From positions 94,811-158,810 of the forward strand of contig JADJKB010000015.1 in NCBI GenBank assembly GCA_016706225.1: a DNA stretch of 64,000 nucleotides, given 5' to 3'. The notes beneath the pieces were generated by a model. It saw nothing but the letters and a program-made list of their open reading frames with translations, was not told the origin of the DNA and ran no database searches. The stretch's first letter is position 1. The number at the start of each line of letters is the position of its first letter. Position numbers and translations under genes: made by a program. Positions 51,979 to 60,147 of this stretch are shown here, in pieces. This DNA is from Myxococcales bacterium. GTDB taxonomy: Bacteria; Myxococcota_A; Polyangia; Polyangiales; Polyangiaceae.

Positions 51979-53310
51979 TCACAGACCGCTGAGCGCGCTG
52001 ATGACCGCCGGGCTCAGCGGCGTCTTTGCCTTCTCGCCGCAGCTGCCGAACGCTCCGTTGGTCTGGGTCTTGGAGTCGCCGCCCAGACCCTCACCGGCTT
52101 TCACCTGGTAGGCGTTGACGATGAAGTCGACGACCGACACTCCAAGCGACGCTCGGACCTTCGTGAATCCGGCGCGTTCGCTCTGGGGTAGCCGGGGCAA
52201 GATGGCCGAGAGCAGCTGCATCACGTGCATGTGGTAGCCGCAGTTCTTCCAGTCGTTGCCCTTGTTGCCCAAGAAATGCGCTTTGCCGAGCTCCGGGTTG
52301 AAGCCGTAGTAGAGCCAGCTCCTCTGGATCGGTTTCCCCCCGGGGGTCGTCGCGATGAAGTCGAACAGGTTGGGCGCTGAGCCCTTCCCGTCGCTCCCCT
52401 TGCCGTACACCAGCTGGTAGGTCCCTTCGAACGACGCCTGGCGCAGCGCGTCGATGCGGGACGAATGGGATGTCGTCGTGTCGAGGGCATCGACCTCGGC
52501 GAGCACTTGCGCGGCTTCGTACATGTCGCGCACGGGATGGAGGCTCTTGTTCAAGGTCGCGCCCGCGTTCGTCTCGTCGAAGTCCCGTCGCGTCACCGAG
52601 TGGAACCAGGCGCACGCCTTGCCCTTCCAGTGTGCACACTCACTCCGGCTGCGCAGCCCACCGTCCGCGATGGGGTCGGTGATCACACCGAGCGCAGCGA
52701 GTCCGAGCTCACGGAACACGCGCCCGCGCTCGCTGAGCTTGCCCTCCTGTTTCAGGAACAGGCGGTAAATCCGCAGCATGCGCAGCCCGAAGTCGACCTG
52801 CGACATGGAGTCGTACGCGATGTGCTTTTCGTTCCAGTAGACCAGGCGGTTGAACTTCGAGAGGTCCAGCTTTTCCTTACCATTCACCACGTGTTTCAGC
52901 TTCAGGTAGTCGGTCTTGCCCTGCTTGTAGAAGCGGACATTGGGATTCGACAGCAGGTACAGCGTCTGCTGGTAGAGCAGGTCGGCGGACGCGCTCGCGG
53001 GGCCGTCCTTCCCAGCGGCGCCTTGCAGCTGCTCGAGGCACGGGTTGACCTTGTGCCAGGTGTAGTCGCTCCGGACTTCGTGCACCTGATGGGAGCTGCC
53101 CGCGAGCTGGAAGTTGACGAGCTTCGTGTCGCAGCCGACTCCGACGGCCAATCCCTCCGTGTCGATTGGTTCGGCGTCGAACGCCTGTTCGTCGAGCGCC
53201 TCGACGGCGCAGGCCGGAGTCAGCGCCCAGCACGAGAAGGCCAAGAGTGCGCCGGCTATCCGACCGGCGAACCACGATGACGAACCACGAGACGGGCAGC
53301 GAAGCGGCAT
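51979..53310 (-). CDS. Secreted protein of unknown function
   Basis: Predicted 443-residue exported protein. The N-terminus is a signal peptide (MPLRCPSRGSSSWFAGRIAG, ending TPACAVE; a lipidation Cys is possible). The mature part is a helical, polysaccharide-lyase/epimerase-like fold by eye only: aromatic and His-containing helices (LYYGFNPELGKAHFLGNKGN, YHMHVMQLLSAILPRLPQSE) and DFGLRMLRIYRLFLKQEG. The ATG at 53310 was chosen because it begins the signal peptide. The function is unknown; a carbohydrate enzyme is possible but unproved. Confidence 0.7.
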   Translation of the reverse strand: MPLRCPSRGSSSWFAGRIAGALLAFSCWALTPACAVEALDEQAFDAEPIDTEGLAVGVGCDTKLVNFQLAGSSHQVHEVRSDYTWHKVNPCLEQLQGAAGKDGPASASADLLYQQTLYLLSNPNVRFYKQGKTDYLKLKHVVNGKEKLDLSKFNRLVYWNEKHIAYDSMSQVDFGLRMLRIYRLFLKQEGKLSERGRVFRELGLAALGVITDPIADGGLRSRSECAHWKGKACAWFHSVTRRDFDETNAGATLNKSLHPVRDMYEAAQVLAEVDALDTTTSHSSRIDALRQASFEGTYQLVYGKGSDGKGSAPNLFDFIATTPGGKPIQRSWLYYGFNPELGKAHFLGNKGNDWKNCGYHMHVMQLLSAILPRLPQSERAGFTKVRASLGVSVVDFIVNAYQVKAGEGLGGDSKTQTNGAFGSCGEKAKTPLSPAVISALSGL

Positions 53311-53555
53311 GAGCAGACCTCCGAGTGGACGCACTTGCAGCTCTCGTTCCAGGACGTCTTGCTCCTGAGATCGCCGCGCTTCGCCGTATGCCACCGACAC
53401 CCTCGCGCGGAGAGACCAGCCAGTTGCAAGCCGTTTGTGCTCGCCCCGGTGTCTGACATGTCTGCTGACACACGGTCACTCGAGCTTCGCCCTCGAGCTC
53501 GTCGCCCGGCCCGAAACTCACTGGCGGTCGGATGGCGCCAGCGAGAGACGGTCGC

Positions 53556-54086
53556 TCACTTGCACGCCATCGTCTTCATCTGCAGCACGTCCTTCTCGCA
53601 GACCACGCTACCCGCTTTGCAAGTCCCCCATTCGCCCTGCTGGCCACACTCGGGCAGTGACTCTAGAAACCCCTGCGAGACGGAGTCGCACTTGGTCAGC
53701 GAGAGTCCTACGCACTCGAGCGGCGTGGTGAACTCACGATCAGCAGAACCGGAGCAGTCGAAATCGAAACCGATCTTGGGATTCTTGCTCGGTGTGAGCA
53801 TGTAGGCCGATTGACCTGGATGCACTTCCGAGTCATCGTCAGCGCAGTCCGTGCCGGCACAAGACTCACTCTTGGCACCGTCGTCGTCGCAGTCGCAGGC
53901 GACCTTGCACCCTGCGCTCGTTCCTGCACTTCCGCCCGACGCGGCCCCACCGGACGCGGCCCCGCCCGAGGCAGCACCGCCCGTGTTCACGGAGTCGCTG
54001 CCCTCGGGTAGATCGACCAACAGCGCGCACCCTTGGATCCCGAGCAACGCCCCGAGACCGACGCTCACCGAGGTGCGGCCTTTCAT
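53556..54086 (-). CDS. MopE-like metal-motif lipoprotein, paralogue 1
   Basis: Predicted 176-residue lipoprotein. Signal peptide MKGRTSVSVGLGALLGIQGC, then a linker repeating SGGAA, then a Cys/Asp-rich motif (CDCDDDGAKSESCAG, TDCADDDSEVHPGQ). This is the repeat called putative metal-binding motif or MopE-like in secreted proteins of deltaproteobacteria. The C-terminal half (FDFDCSGSADREFTTPLECV, GTCKAGSVVCEKDVLQMKTM) matches the gene at 57078. ATG at 54086 was chosen. It is divergent from the TPR gene at 54093, with only six bases between the starts. Confidence 0.8.
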   Translation of the reverse strand: MKGRTSVSVGLGALLGIQGCALLVDLPEGSDSVNTGGAASGGAASGGAASGGSAGTSAGCKVACDCDDDGAKSESCAGTDCADDDSEVHPGQSAYMLTPSKNPKIGFDFDCSGSADREFTTPLECVGLSLTKCDSVSQGFLESLPECGQQGEWGTCKAGSVVCEKDVLQMKTMACK

Positions 54087-54092
54087 GACCTC

Positions 54093-55013
54093 ATGGTAGC
54101 CCAAGTGACCGCACAGAGCGCTCTGCTTCGGGTCGTTTTTGGTCTCGTCCTGGCCCTGACACTTTTCCCTCGGGCGGCGCACGCGGACGAACCACGGGTG
54201 CGAGCGGCGGCGGAGTTCGAGCTGGGTTTGAAGCTGTACGAGCGAGCCGACTACGCCAATGCCGCGCAGGCATTCCTGCGAGCCGACAAGCTCGCGCCCA
54301 GCGAAGATGCCTTGCGAAACGCCATCGCCGCTGGGCGCAAAGCCAGCGACCATCTCCTGGTCGCGCGTGCCAGCCGTCGAGCCATCGAACGCCAGACGAC
54401 GGGCGCGGAGTTGCTCGCAGCGGCCAGAGAGGCCCTGTCGCAAGCCGGGCCACACCTGGGGCGGCTGCAGCTGAGTTGTGAGCCCGCGCCGTGTGAGCTG
54501 CGAGTGGACGAAGAGCTCGCCCCTGCCGGCGAACACTGGGTGCTGCCCGGCACTCGGCGCATCGTCGCGCGGCACGAGAAGCAGAGGGAAGTGCGCGAGC
54601 TGGTTCTGGAGCCCGGGGCGACCTATCGAATCGTGCTTCGAGTCGTGGAGCCGGCCGCAAAACCCCGCGCACGGCCGCCTGCTCCACGTCCTTCGACCTC
54701 CGGGGCGCGCGGGATGCATCGGCCGCTGCCGGCGAGTGTCTTTTACGTGGGCGCCGTGGCAACCGTTGCGCTCGGGGCGGTCACCGCATGGTCTGGCATC
54801 GACACACTCTCCGCGCGCGACGAGCTGCCGAACGAGCCCACCGGCGCGGAGGTGGATCGCGTTCGTTCCAAGATCCGCAGGACGGACTACCTGCTCGCGG
54901 GGACGCTCGTGCTCGCGGCCGGCACGGGCCTCGTCGGCGTATTCTGGGCCGACTTTGGCGGGAGCAGCCCGGAGACCGCGTCGCTGGGTGTTGCCGCGGT
55001 CGGGCGTTTCTGA
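54093..55013 (+). CDS. TPR/PEGA exported membrane protein, partner of kinase
   Basis: Predicted 306-residue protein. Signal peptide (VVFGLVLALTLFPRAAHADE), a TPR pair (AEFELGLKLYERADYANAAQ, AFLRADKLAPSEDALRNAIA), a PEGA-like domain (LQLSCEPAPCELRVDEELAP, GEHWVLPGTRRIVARHEKQ), then two hydrophobic segments (VFYVGAVATVALGAVTAWSG, YLLAGTLVLAAGTGLVGVFW). Same design as the proteins at 38308 and 59170. The ATG at 54093 was chosen because the longer frame overlaps the divergent gene. The kinase gene starts one base into its stop. Confidence 0.85.
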   Translation: MVAQVTAQSALLRVVFGLVLALTLFPRAAHADEPRVRAAAEFELGLKLYERADYANAAQAFLRADKLAPSEDALRNAIAAGRKASDHLLVARASRRAIERQTTGAELLAAAREALSQAGPHLGRLQLSCEPAPCELRVDEELAPAGEHWVLPGTRRIVARHEKQREVRELVLEPGATYRIVLRVVEPAAKPRARPPAPRPSTSGARGMHRPLPASVFYVGAVATVALGAVTAWSGIDTLSARDELPNEPTGAEVDRVRSKIRRTDYLLAGTLVLAAGTGLVGVFWADFGGSSPETASLGVAAVGRF

Positions 55014-56404
55014 TGCCGGGTACGCGCGCCGGCGCGGCTCCTGACGCTCTGCTGGAGCTCGGTCGGGGAGGCATGGGGACCGCGTACCTGGCGCGAGCTA
55101 AGGGTGCCGACCGGTTCGAGCGTCTGGTCGTCGTGAAGCGGTTGCAGGAGCACCTCGTCGAAGTGCCCCAAGCCCTCGAACGATTTCTCGACGAGGCCAG
55201 ACTGGCCGCGCACGTCCATCACGCAAACGTCGTGGGTACGCAGCACGTCGGGCGCGACGCGCTGGGTCCGTATCTGGTGCTCGACTACGTCGAAGGGTCG
55301 AGCCTCGAAGGTTTGGTCGATCGCCAGGCGCTACGAGGGCGAGCGTTTCCGCTGCCCATCGCGTTACGAATCGTGCTCGACGCGTTGGCGGGTCTCGAGG
55401 CGGTGCACACCGCTAGTGATGCCAAGGCTCGCGAGCTACGCATGTTGCATCGCGACGTGACGCTGCAAAATGTCCTGGTCGGCCGCGACGGCGTCTCGCG
55501 CATCGCCGATTTCGGCATCGCGAAGAGCGCGCTCGGCTCCGTTGTCACGGATGATCGTTACCTGGTGGGCAAATTGCTCTACATGGCCCCGGAGTATCTG
55601 CGCCGAAGCGCGATCGACGCGCGACTCGACGTGTACGCGCTCGGTGTCACGTTGTGGTTGGTCTTGTCTGGCCGCGAGCTGTGGGCCGGGGCCAGCGATG
55701 CCCAACTCTTGGCTCACATCTTGACGGATCCCCTGCCGCCCATTTCCAGCGGCGCGCTCACCATCCCTCCGCAAATCGAACAGCTGGTAGCCAAGGCCTG
55801 CGCCAAGGACGTCGCGGCTCGCTACCTGAGCGCGCGGGAGATGGCCGCGGACATCGAGCGCATCGCAAGAGAGACCGGATGGCTCGCGAGTCACGCGGAG
55901 GTGGCTGAGCTCGTCGAAGATCTGTGCGGGCGAGACATGGCGGCGCGTCGCGCACGCGTCGCGGAGCTGGTTGGTGACGCGGCTCTGGGTGCGGACGGTT
56001 CGAACACGGCAGTCGTAGCCGAGTCTTTGGTCGAGCCGCGGCGCAAGTTGATGGTCCCGGGCGTGCTGCTCTTCGCAGCGCTCGCGTTGGGTCTGGTGGT
56101 GTACGCGCTGCGTAGAGCGCTGCCGAGTGAGCTGCCCGCGTCGGCCGCTGCGCCGGCCGCGTCGACCGCGTCGACCGCCGCCGCGACCCCGACGACGCCG
56201 GTCAGCGTGATTGAACCCGAGCCGAGCGCCACCGCCGCCCCGTCGGCTTCCGCAACTCCCAGCGTCGTTCCGCCGACGCGGAGGCCAACACCCTCGCGCC
56301 CGAGCGAGCCGCTGCCACGCTCGGTGCCGTCGAGCCAACCAGCGACCGGTGGCACGCCGAAGCCCCCGGACGAGGTCACAAAAGCCAATCCCTACGTCAA
56401 GTAG
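55013..56404 (+). CDS. Membrane-anchored Ser/Thr protein kinase
   Basis: Predicted 463-residue kinase. The glycine loop is ELGRGGMGTAYLARA. The ATP Lys lies in VVVKRL. The catalytic loop is HRDVTLQNVLV (about residue 147; the usual Lys after HRD is Thr, as in many myxobacterial kinases) and the metal loop is IADFGIAKS. A membrane segment (LMVPGVLLFAALALGLVVYA) is followed by a Pro/Ser-rich periplasmic tail. The TGATG junction with the TPR gene suggests coupled translation. Confidence 0.92.
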   Translation: MPGTRAGAAPDALLELGRGGMGTAYLARAKGADRFERLVVVKRLQEHLVEVPQALERFLDEARLAAHVHHANVVGTQHVGRDALGPYLVLDYVEGSSLEGLVDRQALRGRAFPLPIALRIVLDALAGLEAVHTASDAKARELRMLHRDVTLQNVLVGRDGVSRIADFGIAKSALGSVVTDDRYLVGKLLYMAPEYLRRSAIDARLDVYALGVTLWLVLSGRELWAGASDAQLLAHILTDPLPPISSGALTIPPQIEQLVAKACAKDVAARYLSAREMAADIERIARETGWLASHAEVAELVEDLCGRDMAARRARVAELVGDAALGADGSNTAVVAESLVEPRRKLMVPGVLLFAALALGLVVYALRRALPSELPASAAAPAASTASTAAATPTTPVSVIEPEPSATAAPSASATPSVVPPTRRPTPSRPSEPLPRSVPSSQPATGGTPKPPDEVTKANPYVK

Positions 56405-56444
56405 GCTGCTTGACCCCGTCTGCTTCTTGGCGTTCGATCACACG

Positions 56445-57038
56445 GTGGGAATCAACGAGCGCCGCCAGCGTGAACGTGAGGATCGACGACGTGCGATCTT
56501 GGACGCCGCTTGGCAGGTCGCCGAAGAGCTCGGTTGGGCGGTGTTCAGCGTCGAGCGAGTGGCGTCCCGCGCGGAGCTGGGCCGCGCAACGGTCTACGGT
56601 TATTTCGAGAATTTGGACGTCCTGGTGCACGTCCTCGCGCAGGAGGCGCTCGACGAGCTTCAGACCCGGCTCGCAGCGGCGCCAGGGCTGGCCGAGTCCC
56701 TCGATGTGCCGGTGCGGCTCGCTCAGTCACGCCCCGCCGCGTTCGCGCTGTTGTTCGATGCTTCAGTAAACCCGAAACCGGTGTTTGCCACCGCCGAGCT
56801 GACGGCCATCCGCACCGAAGCGCGAGAGGTGCTCGGCCGTCTGCGACGGCTGGGTGATGGCGCCGGAGCACTCTCGCCGGATGCGGTCAGCGCGGCGGCG
56901 TTCGTGACCGGGATCTCGATGGCCGGAGCCTTGGTTCCCGAGCTGCGATCGAGCACACCGCTCAGGCGGCGCTGGCAGGGGCTGATGCTGGGCGACCCAC
57001 CCGCCCCTGAGCCCGCGAAGACGCCCAAAAAGCGCTGA
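56445..57038 (+). CDS. TetR-family transcriptional regulator
   Basis: Predicted 197-residue repressor-type regulator. The N-terminal helix-turn-helix (RAILDAAWQVAEELGWAVFS, RAELGRATVYGYFENLDVLV) is typical of TetR proteins. The ligand domain is diverged. The GTG at 56445 gives the standard start (GINERRQREREDRRRA); the upstream frame runs through the kinase gene. It begins 41 bases after the kinase stop. Targets are unknown, possibly the flanking operon. Confidence 0.88.
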   Translation: MGINERRQREREDRRRAILDAAWQVAEELGWAVFSVERVASRAELGRATVYGYFENLDVLVHVLAQEALDELQTRLAAAPGLAESLDVPVRLAQSRPAAFALLFDASVNPKPVFATAELTAIRTEAREVLGRLRRLGDGAGALSPDAVSAAAFVTGISMAGALVPELRSSTPLRRRWQGLMLGDPPAPEPAKTPKKR

Positions 57039-57077
57039 TCGACCTTGGAGCGGCCCGAGCTCCGTGCGCGGGTCGCG

Positions 57078-57767
57078 TCAGTGACAGCCTTGGGTCTTCT
57101 GCTCGAGGACCTGTTTGCTGCAGAGCGCGCCGGTGCAGACCCCGAAGTCGGCGGCCGAGCCGCACGCCGGAGCGCTGCCGAAATATCCCTGACCGCTCGG
57201 ACACAGCGCCACAACACAGTTCAGCACCGTCGAGAACTGCGGCTCGGTCTTGCTGCTACAGTCGTAGTCGAAGCCGCCATTCTTGGTTTGCTTGGTGAAG
57301 TACGCGGTCTGACCGGGGTGAACGTCGGCGTCCGTGTCGTCGCAGTCATCCCCGCCGCACGTGCCTCCCTTCGCGTTGTGGCCGTCGTTATCGCAGTCGC
57401 ACGGCTTCGGGCACGAGGTGCTCCCGCCGCTCCCGCCCGCGGCGGTCCCACCGGTGCCGGTACCGCCCGCGCCGGCAGCTCCGCCGGTTCCGCCGCTGCT
57501 CGCGCCGCCGACGTTTGCGTCGCCCGCCGCGCCGTCGCCGGCGTCCGCACCGGCCGAACCGGCGACTCCGCCTGCACCCGCGACGCCGCCCGCGGCGTCA
57601 CTCCCTGCATCCTTGGCGCCGGCGCCACCCGCGCCGCTGTCCTTGGTGCCACCGCTCCCGCCTTTGCCACCCGAGCCGCCGCTCGAGAACTCCGTGTCGT
57701 CGCTGCCCCCGCAGCCCACGCAGAGCGCGCAACCAACGAACATCAAGACTGGAAAGTAGTTTTTCAT
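57078..57767 (-). CDS. MopE-like metal-motif lipoprotein, paralogue 2
   Basis: Predicted 229-residue lipoprotein with lipobox CALCVGCGG, a long Gly/Ala/Asp linker (residues 25-115) and the motif CDCDNDGHNAKGGTCGG with DDCDDTDADVHPGQTAYFT. The C-terminal part resembles that of 53556-54086 (FDYDCSSKTEPQFSTVLNC, GVCTGALCSKQVLEQKTQGC). The linker is much longer than in paralogue 1. It is divergent from the pseudokinase gene; the gap holds a nested palindrome. Confidence 0.82.
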   Translation of the reverse strand: MKNYFPVLMFVGCALCVGCGGSDDTEFSSGGSGGKGGSGGTKDSGAGGAGAKDAGSDAAGGVAGAGGVAGSAGADAGDGAAGDANVGGASSGGTGGAAGAGGTGTGGTAAGGSGGSTSCPKPCDCDNDGHNAKGGTCGGDDCDDTDADVHPGQTAYFTKQTKNGGFDYDCSSKTEPQFSTVLNCVVALCPSGQGYFGSAPACGSAADFGVCTGALCSKQVLEQKTQGCH

Positions 57768-57805
57768 TCGTCACCTCACTGCCAAGCTTGAAGACAAACT
57801 CCGAT

Positions 57806-57857
57806 CGGCGTGAGCGTCGTTATCCGACGCCCCCGTCGGAACCCGACGCTCACGCCG
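57806..57857. promoter_or_regulatory. Nested inverted repeat in a divergent promoter region
   Basis: Perfect 14-base arms (CGGCGTGAGCGTCG at 57806-57819, CGACGCTCACGCCG at 57844-57857) enclose a second perfect stem TCCGAC/GTCGGA with a six-base loop. So one strand could form a two-tier hairpin of about 20 bp in total. It lies 30 bases before the pseudokinase start and 39 bases before the opposite gene's start. It may be an operator pair, a leader RNA structure or a small palindromic repeat unit. Confidence 0.6.
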
Positions 57858-57886
57858 GAGTTGTCCGCCGGTCATGCTGAGCGGGC

Positions 57887-59173
57887 GTGGAAGACGAATC
57901 CAAATTCGGAGCGTCACTTCTGGGGCGCTACCTCAAGGGACGCTATCAGCTCACGGGGATCATGGCAGAGGGTCCGCGCAGTGTGGTGTTCCGTGCGAAG
58001 CAGCTCGATCTCGATCGCGACGTCGCGGTCAAGTTGCTGGCACTTCGGTCCAGTGAGTTCCCCGAGCTCGGTCAGCGACTTGCGCGTACGGTCCATCGCG
58101 CAGTGAAGGTGCGGCACCGCGGAGTCGCGGAGATGTACGAACACGCCGTCACTGACTCGGGCTTCAACTTCGTCGCGATGGAGCTGCTCAGCGGAATCAG
58201 CCTGCGACGGTTGCTGAAGGACGGGCCGCTCACGCCCGCCGAGGCCGTCGAGATTGGAGCGTCCATTGGTTCGGCGCTCGGTGCGCTCCACGCCGAGGGC
58301 ATCGTCCACAACAACCTGAGCGTCAGCGGGGTCTTCCTCGTGCCGAATCACGGCGGCGGACGCGACATCAAGCTGATCGGTGTGGGCATGGCGATGCCCA
58401 TGGCCTTCTCTGACGTCGAGAAAGATGCGAACGCCCGGCGCACGCTGCTCGGGCTCGCCGGCGCCGCAAAGCGCGAGCGCCCCGCCGTCTTCTACGGCAC
58501 TCCAGAGGCGCTCTGCCCCGAGCTCGCTTACGGCGCGGAGCCGGACGTACGCGCCGACGTCTACGCGCTCGGCGTCTTGATGTACTGGATGCTCTGCGGC
58601 AGTCCGCCGTTTTCGGCACCGACCTGGGAAGCCCTCGTCGCGCGCCACCTTGCCGATCTGCCGGACCCGCTGGGCAGCCGCGTTCGCGGCGTGCCGGTGA
58701 AGCTCGAGCGAGCCGTCATGCGCGCGTTGCAGAAAGATCCGGCGGCCCGCTTCACGACGGTAGCTGAATTTTGCGATGAGCTCTGGCGCGGACTCATTCC
58801 CGACGACGAACCGGTCCTCCCGGTCGTCAACCGACGTCGCGCGGTTGGCGTCGGCGTGTTTTGCGGCGCGGTGGCCCTCTTGGCGTTCGGGTTCTTGCTG
58901 ACCCGTCAGAGGCAACCCACGCCGGCCGAGCCTCCAGTGCTCGCTCGGCCCGCCACGAGCGCGCTCGGTGAAACCTCCCCGGCCACGACCCGAGATGGCG
59001 CCGGGCTCCCCGAGCCGTCCACGCGCGAAGCGCCACCACCGACCGTGCTCCCCGAGCCGGTCAAGACCAAGACGCGCGCTCGCCGGCTGAGCGGTGCTCC
59101 GAGCACGAACGCCAGCCCGCCCGAACCGCCGCCGAATTACTCGCTCGACGAGGATCTGAAGGAGTACCGATGA
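57887..59173 (+). CDS. Membrane-anchored pseudokinase (Ser/Thr kinase-like)
   Basis: Predicted 428-residue protein with the overall shape of a myxobacterial kinase: GIMAEGPRSVVFRAKQ, Lys in VAVKLL (about residue 48), GTPEALCPELAYGAEPDVRA and a membrane segment (VGVGVFCGAVALLAFGFLLT) followed by a Pro-rich tail. The catalytic loop reads HNNLSVSGVFLV where HRDLKPxNIxL is expected, and the metal-binding DFG is GVG (LIGVGMAMPM). Both catalytic Asp residues are thus lost, so it is probably a pseudokinase that binds but does not transfer phosphate. GTG at 57887 is the start. The TPR-PEGA gene overlaps it by four bases. Confidence 0.88.
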   Translation: MEDESKFGASLLGRYLKGRYQLTGIMAEGPRSVVFRAKQLDLDRDVAVKLLALRSSEFPELGQRLARTVHRAVKVRHRGVAEMYEHAVTDSGFNFVAMELLSGISLRRLLKDGPLTPAEAVEIGASIGSALGALHAEGIVHNNLSVSGVFLVPNHGGGRDIKLIGVGMAMPMAFSDVEKDANARRTLLGLAGAAKRERPAVFYGTPEALCPELAYGAEPDVRADVYALGVLMYWMLCGSPPFSAPTWEALVARHLADLPDPLGSRVRGVPVKLERAVMRALQKDPAARFTTVAEFCDELWRGLIPDDEPVLPVVNRRRAVGVGVFCGAVALLAFGFLLTRQRQPTPAEPPVLARPATSALGETSPATTRDGAGLPEPSTREAPPPTVLPEPVKTKTRARRLSGAPSTNASPPEPPPNYSLDEDLKEYR

Positions 59174-60147
59174 CGATCCGACTGACAGTGTCCATTCTTG
59201 CACTGCTGCTGCTCTCGCTCTGGCACGGGCCTGCGAACGCCGACACGACGGCCGCGAAAAAAGCCTTCGAGGCTGGAGCCCAGGCGTACCGGGAAGGACG
59301 ATACCCAGACGCAGTCCGGCACTTCCTCGAGGCCTACGAGGAAGACCGTCAGCCCGCGCTCATCTACAACGCCGCGCAGGCCTACGAAAAGGCGGGAGAC
59401 GTGCCCAATGCGCTCCGGTCGTACCGGCGGTTTCTTCGGCTCTCACCCGATGCCGACGATCGCCCGACGGTCGAGCTGCGCGTGAAAAATTTGGAGGGGC
59501 GCCTGCGCCAGCAGGGCGTGCAACAAGTGAGCGTCTTCTCGACCCCTTCGGCAGCCGAGGTCGAGCTCGACGGCAAACCGGCCGGCAAGACACCTTGGAG
59601 CGCAGAGATCGCACCCGGCCGTCACGTCATCGTGTTGCGTCAGCCGGGTCTGCCGGACCTCACCAAGGAGTTCTTGCTCAGCGCGGAGCAATCGCTCGAG
59701 CTCGACATCTCTCTCGGCAAAGGCAGCGCCACTCCGGCGCGTTCCGCCCGCGGTCAGCCAGGCTCAGAGCCACGCGGAACCAGCGCCGAGGCGAGCGCGG
59801 ACACCGGCAGCCCCGCTCAGGTTGGGCTGATCACCTGGGCCGCCCTCGGCGTTGGCGTGGTGGGGTTGGGCACCGGGCTCGGTTTCGAGTTGGCGCGGGC
59901 GAGTGCCGAGCGCGACGCCCGTGACGCCTCCACGCAGCTCGAGCACCGCGAGCGCTACGACACGATGAAGAGCCGGCAGACGACGGCGCGCGTGCTGACT
60001 GCGGTAGGCGCCGTTGGGGTCACCGCCGGTGGGGTGCTCCTCTACTTCGACCTCACTCGGAACCGGAAGAGAGCAGCGCATCGCACCCGAGTGCTCTTGG
60101 CGTGTGGAGCCACCGACTGCGCCGTCTCGGCACGAGGGAGCTTCTGA
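59170..60147 (+). CDS. TPR/PEGA exported membrane protein, partner of pseudokinase
   Basis: Predicted 325-residue protein: signal peptide (ILALLLLSLWHGPANA), TPR repeats (KAFEAGAQAYREGRYPDAVR, IYNAAQAYEKAGDVPNALRS), a clear PEGA domain (VFSTPSAAEVELDGKPAGKT, IAPGRHVIVLRQPG) and two C-terminal hydrophobic segments. Like the proteins at 38308 and 54093 it probably sits in the inner membrane facing the periplasm. The start overlaps the pseudokinase stop (ATGA), and its own stop overlaps the next gene's ATG by one base, so all three form an operon. Confidence 0.87.
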   Translation: MTIRLTVSILALLLLSLWHGPANADTTAAKKAFEAGAQAYREGRYPDAVRHFLEAYEEDRQPALIYNAAQAYEKAGDVPNALRSYRRFLRLSPDADDRPTVELRVKNLEGRLRQQGVQQVSVFSTPSAAEVELDGKPAGKTPWSAEIAPGRHVIVLRQPGLPDLTKEFLLSAEQSLELDISLGKGSATPARSARGQPGSEPRGTSAEASADTGSPAQVGLITWAALGVGVVGLGTGLGFELARASAERDARDASTQLEHRERYDTMKSRQTTARVLTAVGAVGVTAGGVLLYFDLTRNRKRAAHRTRVLLACGATDCAVSARGSF

